A stretch of 64,000 nucleotides of DNA from the NCBI GenBank assembly GCA_008828725.1, contig MEHQ01003705.1, forward strand, positions 372,001-436,000, written 5' to 3'. The notes under the pieces are model-generated. The model was not told the origin of the DNA. It saw only the letters and a list, made by a program, of their open reading frames with translations, and ran no database searches. The position numbers were made by a program, and so were the translations under genes. Below are positions 1 to 12,200 of this stretch, piece by piece (the stretch's first letter is position 1; every line of letters begins with the position of its first letter). Source of the stretch: Saccharina japonica. Its lineage: Eukaryota > Sar > Phaeophyceae > Laminariales > Laminariaceae.

Positions 1-1599
1 ATTTTTTCCGGGACGGGGGTAAGGTTTTACCAATACGCACAGAGGGGGCGATTGTTTTATCAGCGCTCGATTTTTACAGGACAACGGGAAGTTTTTGTTT
101 GTCAATGCTACTGTAAGAAGCGGGCTCTGGGGTCGTCGGCCAGCGCCTGCCTGTTGGTGTTCGTACTCGTAGGCGAGGTGGACGCCCATGTTTTTCTTCC
201 CGCTCGTGTGGGTGGTGGTGGAGTGTACTGGTACGATGAGGTCGAGCGTACGAGATGGGCTGTTCCATAGGGGTGCCAATGCGGCGCAAAATGAGCCGTT
301 TATGTTCAATAACCGACCGAATAACCGGTCGGAAAGGTCTCGCCCGAATAACCGATCGGAAAGCTCTCGACCGAATAACCGATCGGGAAGGTCTCGACCG
401 AATAACCGATCGGAAAGCTCTCGACCGAATAACCGATCGGAAAGCTCTCGACCGAATAACCGATCGGAAAGTCTCGACCGAATAACCGATCGGAAATCTC
501 TCGACCGAATAACCGATCGGAAATTCTCGACCGAATAACCGGTCGGAAAGGTCTCGGTTTCGATAGTTTCTCTTCAACTATCCGAAAACCGAAGACAATA
601 TTCAGTCGGTTATCCGAAAACCGACCGAACCCACAAATGGGCTTCCGGTGATCAACTCTTGGAATGCATTTATCTGTAATTTGTTTTTCCACCGCATAAA
701 AACGAAACGGTAAAAAAAAAGATGTTTCCCGCTGAAAACGCCCAATAAAATACCAAAACAAACAACGAACCGCGCAAACGTGCCCACTCAGCAAACCACC
801 TACCAGATATCATAGACGGGCATGACGGGTTTGACTGGCCGATGTTCAGGATATGTTGGTTGTGATATGGATATCGAGTCGAAACCGTCGTAGACTTCTG
901 AGGAGTTATATATGTATGATGGCTTTTATGATGTGGCGGGAAGGGACCGTCAGGTTGAGTGGTGGGATTTCATTCCCCCGCTTTTGGTGCGATGCGACGC
1001 AGCATCTGCCACTGTGATAAATAATATATTTCTGTGTTTTCTTCTTGAGCGGTGTGCTCTCCTCTTGATCGTCCTCGACTTATACCTGCTCGAGCCCGGA
1101 CACTTTTAATACGCTCCCGGACACTTCTAATAGGATATATGCTGAGCTCTGGCTAATTCGTGATCGTTCATGACACATGGAATAGGCGAACTAAAAAGCT
1201 GGTATTGGCCAGCTCGTACCGTGCGCTGCACGGCTCTATATATCCTCTTATTAAAAAAAATACCGCGCGATTTGAACTGCTCTCTTCTGAGCGGAGGCGT
1301 CGGAAATATTTCTTAGCGCCGACCGGACTACGTAATGTGATTCGAATGTTCTTCCCGCTAAATTACTTAATATCCTGACTACTGGTACATATTGTGTTTG
1401 TGTACATGTCTTTTCACGTTTTTTTTAACCTGACGGCTTAATTGGTTCCTATGTTTTTTTTCTCGCGTCTTTTCAACCTTTCTGCCGTACGTAAGACGGG
1501 TTTCGGTTTTGTTACTCGTATTTCTCCTGTTTTTTTTCACCGGACCCTCACCAGAAACGTATCTCATGTTTTTTTTGCTCTCGCGTTTTGGTTACGCAG
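1..1599. other. 5' flank / intron of the APX gene, no coding exon recognised
   Basis: The exon at 1600 starts in mid-codon after a pyrimidine-rich tract and CAG, so the DNA before it is intron. Apart from the 27-bp tandem array at 309-557 and T-rich stretches before the acceptor, I see no APX exon: there is nothing like the distal active-site Trp-His motif. The upstream exons are presumably outside the window. Confidence 0.6.
309..557. repeat. 27-bp tandem array with a ccgatcgg core
   Basis: About nine units of roughly 27 bp carry ataaccgatcgg followed by aaagctctcgacc. The unit core ccgatcgg is its own reverse complement. The unit length is a multiple of three and has no stops, so several frames stay open on both strands. 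Those open frames are by-products of the repeat. Degenerate related units continue to about 625. Confidence 0.9.
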
Positions 1600-4500
1600 G
1601 CGGGCCCGTGATCGACATGAAGTACGGCCGCAAGGACGCGACGACCCCGCAGTGCTGCGTGGATGAGGGAAACCTCCCCGCGGGTAACGCCCCCTTCCCC
1701 GACGCCGACACACCTCAGGTGATCCATGAAACCCCTGGGAGCTGAGCGAGACCGACCTACCGGTCGCGATTCTAGAACTCACAGCACAAAGTACAACCCA
1801 CACACTTTTGTATTGTGATTTCTTTTTTGGGGGGGGGGGTGAAAAGCGGTGTCGGACCAACCCCTACAGACCTTACCCTCATTTTTCATTGGTCAATATC
1901 TCTGTACCCTCATCCCACCTGGGAGTAATGCCATTTGGCACCCTTGTAATTATGTTCACCCATACCCACTACCAGGTACCAGGTATACATACGGTCTATT
2001 ACAACGACATCAGTTCAGTACGAGTTCGATGGTTTATAACTAAAACACATTCGTGCTGTATCAGCATTAAAACAGACGGGGGTGACAGGGGGGTGGAGGG
2101 AAAAATCGCGTTCGATACAATAAATCAAAACGATATAATAAAAAAAAAGTCTGCTGCATCGACAAAATTGTCGTTACGTACGATATCCCGACACTATTCA
2201 TATGTAGGGAAGGAGAGAAGAAGCTGGAGTAGTGCTGCCAATGACGTCAAAAGCAATGTAGGGAAAGTGGAACAATCTGCTATTACGTGTGATACGAGGG
2301 ACCATAATACATAGACCCTACGGTAGACGCAAAAAACAATACTCGTATAATAGTTGGGTTCCATTTACTATGGTCCCCCGTAATGTTTTAAACGCGGAAA
2401 ATAATGCAATTAGGAGACTTGGAGTTGGGGGTGAAACTTTGACGAGGAATATATAGGGTAAACGAGGGTTTTCCAAGAGAGGGAGGGAGGAGCCTTCAAG
2501 AAGTGAAAGTGGGATATTTGTTGGTTTAGAGTGATAAAGAGAGAGACTACTGCTACTATTGTGGTATTAGGCGATACTCGGTTCAAATCGGACTGGAACA
2601 TATTCGACACATTCTCGGCGCACAAAAATAAACAATATTAGTAATATTGTCATGGCTTGTGTTGTACGTACGTATGTACGGTTTCGACCGTTTCACCTTT
2701 ATCTCTTGCTGAATCGAACCATTGTTGTGTCGCTGTCTTACGCAAATATGTCGGGAGACAGGAACTTTTAACTCTTGACGGACAGCAGCTATGCCTTGAC
2801 ATGCCGTGACTGACACGAAACTACTAGGTTTTAGTGTGGAACACTTTGGCCCTACACCCTTTGACGGCGCATGTTTTGCCTTGCTTGACACGTCTCCCGA
2901 CATCTTTGGTCTTGTCTTTTGCGCGCAGGCCCACATCCGCAACGTGTTCTACCGCATGGGCTTCGATGACGAGGGCATCGTGGCCCTCTCCGGCGCCCAC
3001 ACCATCGGACGGGCCAAAAAGGTAAATCGCCCTCCAAAAACACCCCAATATGTAGGGCTGGGCACTGGCTGACTCAGCCAGTAGTAGCGATTATACGAGG
3101 TGTGTTGTTTCATCACCCGGGTTATAATCACAACCATTGTTTGGCCAAAAAAAGTTGCTACGACCCCTTCTGCTTGCTAGCCAATTTGCTTGTAGTGGAT
3201 AATGTTTAATATACCTGCTGTAGCAGGGGGGTGCACGAAAAGCGAAAAAGTAACAATCTGACACCCCACTACGTGCCCATTTTCGAGATCCAGATAAGGG
3301 GGGTGGGGGTGGGGGTGGGGGTGTACTCATGTCGTGCACGGCCGTAGTCGTATGGCCATAGACCCTCGCATCCCTACAATGCCGGGACGGAGCACGTTGG
3401 GTTTTCACCAACCAGGCAGAAATTGCTTGCACCAAGCGCGAAGCGCCGTGAGGTATTGGGCGAGTCGCATGGTGGGTGAGCTGCATCCTGCTAAGAACCG
3501 CCTCTGAGACGGGGGGGGGTTATGCTGAAACCGAAAACAAACCTTGAAAAATATATATGGAAATCGTGTTATCTCAACTTCCCGTCCAGAAAGAAATCCC
3601 ACCCCACTGTTTTTTCTTCTTTTTTCAACTGTTTTTCGACAACAATTGTGGTGTCGTTTTGTCTCTTTTTTTTTGTCGGTCACCCCTGACTGTATGTAGT
3701 ATGTATCATTTTCTTGCTCTCGACGTCCCACGTGCTGAACAGGACCGCAGCGGTGAGGGGGCGGAGTGCACCAGGATCACCTCGGAAGGCGTGTGCCCGC
3801 GGGGTGCCGGGGTTGCTGGCGTAGGAACCCCGGGAGGCAGTGCCTGGACCCAGAACTGGCTCAAGTTTGACAACAGGTGGGAAGATGTTTTTGTACACAT
3901 CTTACTACACCGAACAATCGTGCTCGAGTGTGTCTTTGGTAGATGTAAACCTCAAGGCATGTATTGGGGTGGGAGGGTGCTGACCTAGGAACCCCGGGGG
4001 CGGCAGCGCCTGGACCGAGACTGGCTCAAGTTTGACAGCAAGGGAGAAGGCGTGTATTGCGCGATACACGCTGAACAACCAATCTGCCGTTTTATTATAC
4101 CTGATACGAGTACGGACTCAAAGTACCAGACCCCCCGCCCGTCCCGGCATTGTAGGGATGCGAGGGTCTATGGTCATACGACTACGGCCATGCATGGATA
4201 TGAAAACCACCTCCCCCTCCACTCACTCACCCTCCCCCCCTCCCCCCTGCGTTTGTCCAGCTACTTCTCGGAAATGCCGGACGAGGGCTCCGACCCCGAG
4301 ATCCTCAAGCTGGCGACGGACAAGTGCCTGTTCATAGACGACGGCTTCAAGCCCTTTGCCCGGAAGTACAAGGACAGCCAGGACGCGTTCTTCGCGGACT
4401 ACAAGAAGGCGAGTTTCCCCTTTTTGTAGTCACACCGCGGCTGCTACTGCCGCTGCTGATGCTGCTGCTGTTGATGTTGTTGTTGCTGCCCGCGGACAAT

Positions 4501-5966
4501 CAATATTGGCTCTCTCGTGATGGCGCACGCTTTTTTAGAGGGAGGGTGTGCTCATTTCATGCATGGCCGTAGTCGTGTGACCATAGACCTGGGAGGAGTT
4601 GATTTATATATTGGGAGGTTAGGTGGGTTAGTTTGATGACCATATATGTTTCCAAAAAAATGGCTCATCTGTTAGGGCCAACTAACGAATAGCTGTTGCT
4701 GCTGCTGCTGCTTTAGAGGGGAGGGTGGAGGTTGGAAGGAAGAAGGGACGGAGGGCTAGGTATTTTTCGGCCATAATATAAATCACTCCCGTCCCCCTCG
4801 GCGTGAACACGCTACGTATGTTCGTAGACGCCAATAACATTAGGGTTAGACACCATGGAGTAGCTTGGGGGCTGTTTCCCCCACGATGGCGGACCGTTTC
4901 GGTTGCGAATCGGAGACAAAATCGTTCGACGTTTGATGCCATTTCGGGGAAGCCGGTTCATCGGGTCTTGTACCGATGAATTGGCTCACCTGGTCTGATG
5001 ACACACTTGAGCGAACAAACGGAGCCCCCCCCCAACTGGTGAGGGGGCCAAGTCAGCCGTGAAAGACAGTTTGACGAAATCAGAAACAGTCGGCTCGGTT
5101 TTTTATTTATTTGTCTGTTGAATTGGCCCCCTATTTTTTATGGGATGAATATGTCTCGGCTCCATTTCGTAGCCTTATTGGCTTAAAAATTAGCCTCCGC
5201 GACCTCCCGCCCGTGTAAGGTGATAAAGTGCGGGACACGTAGCATCCGTTGCCAGGTTTGCCTACTGAGCAGGCTCTCGTTGTTACTCACGTTTGTTGAT
5301 TGCTTGAAGATTGAACGAAGAGCAGATTTTGTCTCAATTTCAGGTCACGAAATAGACTGAAGGGGTGGATAGGACTTCTCGTCCCGCCCGTCCCTTGTTT
5401 GCTGATCGTAGATATGCCTCGCAAGTAATATACCAGGTACATGCGTTCCCAATATCTGCACTCAGGTAAATACCGGCCTTTCCAAGTATTTCAAAGCAAT
5501 ACCATAACACTAGCCCCCTCTGATAAGCCGTTTACGCAGATATACGGGAATTTCATGGAAACCCGGTTCTAGGACTAGAACACCAGTCGAAGGTGCGGCT
5601 CCTCAAAGCCCACTCCCACTCCCACAACTCTAACAGTTGGCCAATAACCTACCCAACTAAGCCTTATATCACCGGCACGTGCCCGTTGCTCCTCCCTGTC
5701 GTTCTCCGCCTGCTGTTCTATCCGCTTGTTTGGTGCCCACGCCTGCTTTCGTTTTGCTTCTGTTTTGCTTTCCCCCATGTTTTTGTTTCCGCCTGTTTCG
5801 TGCTCATGCCTGGTTTGGTTTTGTCTGTCTGTTTTTTTATCTAACCTGTTATTTATTTCCTCCTGTTTTCGGCCCCCTTGTTGTTTCGTTTTTGTTTCAT
5901 CAGGCACACAAGAAGCTCTCTGAGCTAGGAGTGGTTTGGGAGCCCGAGGGCGGCTTCACCATCTAA
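1600..5966 (+). CDS. APX: Ascorbate peroxidase (class I heme peroxidase), 3' part, five exons
   Basis: Exons at 1600-1718, 2929-3021, 3743-3876, 4261-4408 and 5904-5966 (TAA stop) join in one frame and give about 184 C-terminal residues. APX reduces hydrogen peroxide with ascorbate. Visible signatures are [26 protein letters not shown], the proximal heme histidine in [12 protein letters not shown], and WLKFDNSYF followed by LATDKCLF. These supply the proximal His-Asp-Trp triad and the Thr/Asn/Asp cation-site residues known in APX. The usual family length is about 250 residues or more, so the distal Arg/His half lies on exons before the window. Exon 3 carries a short two-cysteine insertion after DRSG. 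The split codon AG|C across 3876/4261 restores FDNSYF. The last intron (4409-5903) begins with GC instead of GT. Plastid or cytosolic targeting cannot be judged without the N terminus. No intact exon for the missing half is visible in 1-1599. Confidence 0.93.
3296..3520 (+). repeat. Family A dispersed repeat, near full length (APX intron 2)
   Basis: This is the longest copy in the APX gene. It starts with ggggtgggggt units and continues with gccgtagtcgtatg, ccatagaccctcgcatccc, gccgggacggagcac, accaagcgcgaagcgccgtg and a final ctaagaaccgc. Copies elsewhere in the window share this order. No open reading frame, terminal inverted repeat or tRNA-like box is evident. It is probably a non-autonomous mobile element whose driver is unknown. 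Confidence 0.85.
3985..4045 (+). pseudogene. Decayed duplicate of the 3' half of APX exon 3
   Basis: This segment inside APX intron 3 closely repeats the end of exon 3 (3821-3876), including the stretches encoding GTPGGS, the tryptophan region and LKFD. The similarity fades into the following intron sequence. Small length differences break the reading frame, and the copy has no GT donor where exon 3 has one. The real exon 3 joins exon 4 in phase, so the copy is probably a dead tandem duplication and not an alternative exon. Confidence 0.8.
4125..4255 (-). repeat. Family A repeat, truncated, at the acceptor of APX exon 4
   Basis: This reverse-orientation copy runs from gtcccggcattgtagggatg to ggccatgcatgg and ends in a C-rich stretch that leads directly into the CAG acceptor at 4258-4260. 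The C-rich end of the element appears to form the polypyrimidine tract of this splice site. A further fragment in forward orientation lies at 4540-4593 in the next intron. Confidence 0.8.
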
Positions 5967-8900
5967 GGATAACTAAGGATAACCCTACGCACATCACAAC
6001 AGGGGTAGCTCTGGGCCCGTCTTAGGGGCCACCCTACACCTCAACAACAATGACAACAACAAAGGCAGTAGTGGTCACAGCAGCAGCAACAACAACAACG
6101 ACAGCAGCGCTGGCCCTGCCCTTCGCTTGAGGCATTACCTTGGCGCGCCTCCGCGCTTGTGCTTGCGTGGATGTGCTTGCGCGTGTGTCCTTGCGCTAAA
6201 ATTAATTTTGCTTTTGTTTTTCACTTTTATTTTTCGAAGCGTCAACTCTCGGCTCCGACTCTCGGAGGCCGTCCGACTCTCGGAGACCATCCGTTCGCTC
6301 GTCAACCGATGAGTTTTTTGTTTTGAATTTTGTTTTTGAGCGTACACATGGTTTTTCGCGATTGAAACACTTTCTCGCACGAATCTTGCGTGTTCGTGTC
6401 GTCGCCTAAGATTGGCGCGGTTATTGTCCTCCCGTTTTGGTGGGTGTGCGCGGGCAGCGCGCGCAAAGCACTTTTTTTATTGCCGCCCACCCTAAGGTTC
6501 AATTCCTATACTTGAAATAGAAATATGTTCAGGTATGGCCAAAGTGGTGGGATGTACCACAAGGGTATTACTAGCATGTGCCCCCGTCCACCTCTCGCTT
6601 GGTATCATACCTATAACTCTTTGATTCTGCTTCGTACGATTGACTCGCTCTATTTTGGCGGCGACAACGCTCCACGAGGGTGGAATTGGCTCGAGTGGCG
6701 GGGTCGTATTGATTGGTTGATTTGACGCTGCGCGAGGGTGTGGATTGGGTTGGGTGGCAGTGGCATAATATGTGATTATTGATTGGTTGCTGCGCGCGGG
6801 AGGACTTTGATTGAGTGGCAGTGTCACGTTTTATTATTGATTGGTTGCTTGACGGGACGACGGAGTGACAGCCGGAAAATAAAAACCCTGCATCTGGTAG
6901 GTTGTGTTACATATATATCGGGTACCTACCTGGTAAGGGCCTTCGTTTGTCTGATTTATTTCCTGTATTCTGGTGTTGGAGTCTTTTTTGCTTAGCTGCT
7001 TCCTGTTATGTTATATACCTGGTGGTGACCAGGTGTAAGATAACAGGTCCTGTGGCTGCTCTCGGGTGTGTTGCGCCTTTGGGTTGGGCTTTCGGCTTGA
7101 TTGCACTCTCTTGCGTTGGGCCTTGCCTGACTGCTCTCTCTCTCTCGTTTGAGGCAATCGGCATGAATGAGAACCAAACGCGAACACCATGCTTAGCGAC
7201 CCAAGACCGCGCCCAGCAATTGAATCGCTTGCATCCGGGGCAAGGCTGCGTAGAAGGAAGGCGTGTTTCGACTCGGCCGGCCTCGGAGGCCGCAAGATTT
7301 TGATAAAACAAACCGTGTAAACTTGAATGATGATGCAGTTTGCGGGTATCCCCCAGTTTGCCGAGGTTTGTGGCGGAAAGTCCGAACGCGTTCGTCTGTC
7401 GGTCTTTCTTTCTGTCTAATCCAGTTACTGGAGTAAACACCGCTAATAATGCGTTCTGCAATATAAGCAATAACCGATAAGAGAAGAGTAAAACACAACG
7501 GCAACACTGCCCAGTACACGACGGACTCCAGCCGGTAACCACACCACGCCGACACGTCTAATCTCATCCCCCCTATGCGGTTAGAAACAACAATACTGCC
7601 GTACATTAATCAAACGAAATGGGTAAAACAGAGCATACTTCCGTAAGGGCCCATATTAACGAGTATAAAATAAATCCAATTTGGTAATAATAAAATTCCA
7701 ATTCGCTTTTCATTGGTCAACACACGCACCAGCACCCCCCAAGAACCTAATATTTGGTGCTGGTGCGCGTGTTGACCAATGAAAAGAGTTTTCTTTTTTC
7801 CAAATTGTTTTTTTTTCTTCGTTAAAACGGGCCCTAAAAACAACCCTGAAAATAGATTATCATTTTGGATGATAAAAAGTGAAATGCTGTACGAGCAGCC
7901 AAAGCAGCGAGAATGTGAACACGTACTGTAGGAGTTCGTTCGTATTTATACCAGGTATCATCGATCGCATACGTACAGCACAGTAGTAGTGCAACCAGAG
8001 CGCATAACTCACACATCACACGATAGACACTGCTGTACTGGGCAATGGTACAGTAGCTCGGTACTGATTGTTTTAGCCGCTGCTACTGGCTGCCACGCTG
8101 CTGTTGTAGTTATATACTCCCTGTTGCGTGTTCCCCAAAACTACAAACTGTATTCTACGAGAAGTAATTCTGCAATGCTGCGTGTTTCTACGTACATGCT
8201 ATATTTTCTCCCATGTGCTACCGCTACTCCACAATTGCTCGCTGTGCTGCACAATTCAGGATCGTTAGGTTGCAAGCAGTAGAAAAAGCCCTGCCGCCAT
8301 GGACAAGAAGGATCGACGCACTCAACTCGTACTCTGAACCCCCTCTGGTTCAAAAGGAGCAGGTACAATATTACTGTATTGTAGTGGCGTACTACGTATA
8401 CAGCAGTACTGCATACGTACTGCTGCATACCGACATGATACAACAGTATAACTGGTACTGCTGGATCATACCCGTGTGCATCTTGCCACACAGCAGCGCT
8501 GAGTACGGTAGGTACGTAAGTACGTTCGTAGTATTACACGCAATAAACTCAAAAATAGGGAAAATCAGGCAAACACTATTAATTGGCGCTGCGTACAGTA
8601 AGCAGCGGTTCAGGACGGAAATGATAATGCTTTTACCGTATGTTTCGAGTGTTCGCGTAGATCCATCTATCTGCGCGCGCAGGCGAACTTCCGTAGATAG
8701 ATGTGCCCGCACTGAAAATAGAGCCTTTCCAAGTACAACGACCAGGTGGCACACAAACCAGGCATGCCTCTCGTTAGGGGTAGGGTTAGAGTTCGGGGTC
8801 GGGGCAATGGCCGCCGTTAGCCGAAGCCAAAAATAAGCTCACCGTCGGGAACAAATTTTACCCCAGCTCAAAATGGCCAGCTGATGTTTCGACGTTGTTG

Positions 8901-9238
8901 ACCTTTGTTTTTCCAACAGATAATATACCTCTGGTATACTGCATCGTAACCCACACAGGCCCACACGAGGGTAATACTGTTGTATTATACGCATACGCAT
9001 ACATAGCAGAGAGGCTTCAGCAGTTTCGGCTTCGCCGACGCTCGGGGGGCACAATCATCCGTGATCCAGATCCACATTCACCACGGGTCAACGGCTGATG
9101 GTCACAACCAGATTTGGCGGCCTGGTTTTTCGTTTCGGATCCCGAAGGAAGTCCCCCTTCCATACATGTTGAAACCCTCGCCGACCAACGATCAAACCAC
9201 ATCCGAACAAGCTTACACTTGGGGCATACTCAAGCAAC
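5967..9238. other. Intergenic region between APX and RAMP4-like genes
   Basis: No gene is recognised. The first 150 bp after the APX stop are rich in CAA/CAG repeats and may be its 3' UTR. At about 6640-6860 there are three degenerate units of about 75 bp containing gattggttg and gtggcagtg. A strong inverted repeat lies at 7706-7786. Short open frames on both strands show no family signature. The DNA just before 9239 should hold the promoter of the RAMP4-like gene, but I cannot point to a defined element. Confidence 0.5.
7706..7786. repeat. 31-bp inverted repeat with an approximately 19-bp loop
   Basis: The left arm begins cttttcattggtcaac (7706-7736) and the right arm ends gttgaccaatgaaaag (7756-7786). 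The arms match over about 31 bases with one or two differences and can form a long hairpin. Each arm carries an ATTGG/CCAAT motif next to a TTGAC motif. It lies about 1.5 kb upstream of the RAMP4-like start codon. Whether it is a regulatory site, a MITE remnant or a small RNA precursor is open. Confidence 0.85.
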
Positions 9239-12200
9239 ATGAGCTCTCGCAAGACGCGCTTGGCCAGTGAGAAGCACCTCCAGAATGTCACGCGGCGTGG
9301 CTCGGTGAGTGCCACGGCAGCCGGGTCGTAGTTTGGTCACCAGCGGCTTTTACTTCGTCTCTAAATTGAAGCGTTTTTGCAAAAACTGCACAGAATAATC
9401 GTACCCATTTTGATGTGCTTTTGGATCGTGCAAGTGGTTCGAGCAAGGCACTCGCAACTCGCAAAGAGGGTGCATCAGCAGGTACATGCCATGCAGCAGG
9501 GCTGGCTTGTGGTCTGAGGCAGTGTAGCGATGGCTCGTGGTGGGCTATACATGCTTACGGGTGCTTTGGTCTACATTGCGGAGAGGTCGATTCCGCTTTG
9601 GACTCATTGTTGCACCGGTGGGTTGCTGTTGTCATCAGTTGCTGCTGTATCGCGCGGCGCACTTGGTCTCAGTATCAACTGCTGCAGGACGATATTACAC
9701 ACTCCCCCGCCCGTGTTGCTGTTTTGTTGTGTTGCATTTTCGTATATACGAAGCACTTCCAAGTTCGATCGGTATGATACTCCATATTTGCAAAGCTGTG
9801 TTCGGTATGTCGTATCATACGGTATACGGGTACCCGGGGTACTTTCGGTGGACGTACCGAACTTACAGTATAGGACACCTAAAAAGACACAGGAAAGCTG
9901 GCCCAGGCTGGATTTCTTATTTTGAGAGGGTGCTTTCTACACTAATTTCAATATAACGACTCTTGAATTTCTAATGTTCCTCTGAATGTCGGCCTGGCTT
10001 TCTTATGAACCTGTTTCTTATTAGGTGTCCTGTACTGTACCCACGTGTCGGGTGTACAGGTACTGAGGTCGAACCGAACTTGCCGATGTGTCGGGTACCG
10101 ATATCGAGTGCGTACCGAACCATAGCAGAGTGTCGGGTAGGGTGTTGAGGCCGTACCGAAACCGCTTCGGTAGGGTAAACACGTAAATACCCCCGGTGAA
10201 CCCTTCCCAAATTGTCGGGTACCGGTATTGAGGTCGTATCGAACTTACCGAAGTGTCGGGTACTCGTGCTGAGGTCATACCGAATGTCCCGAAGTGTCGG
10301 GTACCGGTATCGAGTTCGCACCGAACCTTACGGGAGTGTTCGTTAGGGTATTGAGGCCGAACCGAACCTTACTGAGTACCGGTACTTCGGTAGGGTATTT
10401 GCCGAGCACGTACCAGTAGTATACTTCCGTACGTACCCTACCGAGCATACCCTCGCAGTCTTTCTGCGCTCTGCGAGTATAGGCGGGGTCTACGGTAGTC
10501 TTGTAACCTACCTGTATCTGCTACGAACGTATGATACCCCAAGAGGCAGCCACTTGGCTGATTGAGGTTGAAAATACCTTGACGTGGACTACAATGAAAC
10601 GCACCGCAATACGTACTCGTATTGGAGGAGGCTTTCGTGAGAGCGCCCCTGCTGGCAGATGAGCCCGCCCAGACTCCTAAACGCCTTACGGAAGGGCCGA
10701 GTCTGCCTCACAGATTTCGCTGTGTAACCGTCGCAGCTTTGGCGGCTTTAGGAAGCTCGAGGTCGGCTTCCGAACCCCAACATACATGCGTAGAGCGTGA
10801 AGTCATGTACGAGTACTCGTTGTAATAGCTATCCCAACCCACGAAAAAATAGTTGTTGTGGGAAAAAGTGATCAAAATGGCGTGTTTTACCTAAGTATTA
10901 TATTACGGGGGGCCATAGTAAAAAGGAACCTACGGTAAACACTAAAACCTACGGTAAGTATACTTTCTACCTGGGGACCATGGTAAATAGCGGGCGTTCC
11001 GCGACATGTCGCGGCACTGTCCGCGTCGTGTCGCGTCACGTCGCGGGGTGTCGAGGCATGCCGCGACACGTCGCGGCAGCGTTCATGGCATGTTGCACGC
11101 CACGGACGCTGCCGCTGCCGCGACGTGTCGCGACATACCGCGGACAGTGCCACGAAAGGGCCTACGGTGCAGCAAAAAACACTATATATTTCCCTGTTTT
11201 GTTTTTTTTTCTTCTAATTTTTATCCTCCGGCGGATGGGTAAAAATAAAGCTTACGCCCTCCACACTTCCACGTCTCACTGCGTGTCGTGTGCCGATTCA
11301 CTCCATGCCCCCTCGGAAGTATCAGCCCTTGCTGCCTACTACCCCGGAGCCTATTTTTACTATTATCTGGTCCTATTTTTACTTTTATCTGGTCCCCCGT
11401 GTGATAATAGTCAGTAATAGTCAGTCGGAAATACTTACGCCAAAATGTGCGACAGCAGGGGTGTGCGCATTTTAAGATCATCCGGTTTAAGACCATCAGG
11501 CCATATCGCAGAAATCAGACCAGGCTAATTGACTTGTCACGAGAAAAAAAAACTACTAGGAATTAGTATTGGGTCATTTTTTCAGTAGTAAAATATATAC
11601 TCGTAGCAAAACGGAGATAAAACCACGTAAGTTAGCTTTTGTCACGGGGTGGTCGTAAAATGGGTACTGTGCCTCTATCACGGCACGCGTCACATCGCGT
11701 AGGGGGTCGCTGGTGCCCCTAATAAGCGGTGGACGGACGGGCTGTCAGCCATTGTACCGACTCGACTCCGGTGGAGGCGAGAGGAACGCGCGAGTGCAAC
11801 ATTATCCCCTCATACATACCCCTTTCTTTCCGAACTGCAAAAACTTATCCCACACTAATTCCAAGTAGTTTGTCTCCACTAACGGTGGACCGCTGTACGT
11901 AGCTGCTGTACATGATACTGCCCCTGCTTGGGGTTGTCGCTCTGTACTCTTCGTGCAGGCGTCGTATACTACTTGTGCTTGAGCAATGCTGTACGTAGCT
12001 GCTGTAAATGTTACTAATACTTGGAAGTACGTGTAGGACACCTATTTTAACTATTTGTATTCAAGAGTAGCGCGTCCGCGCGACTTGGGGGTTGAGTGTG
12101 TTGGCGTTGAAGGATGGTTTGATTAGTGCTGTTTGATCTTGTGCGGGGACAAAGGTACCGCGCGTGAGACTCCGACTGGTTTGTGCACCACTCAAGTGCT

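Noticed and set aside
188-577. Open frames on both strands over the 27-bp array
   Set aside because: The unit length is a multiple of three and lacks stops. There is no conserved protein and no start context.
8773-8795. Telomere-like ttaggggtagggttag
   Set aside because: There are only two or three imperfect units in intergenic DNA, too short to call an interstitial telomere.
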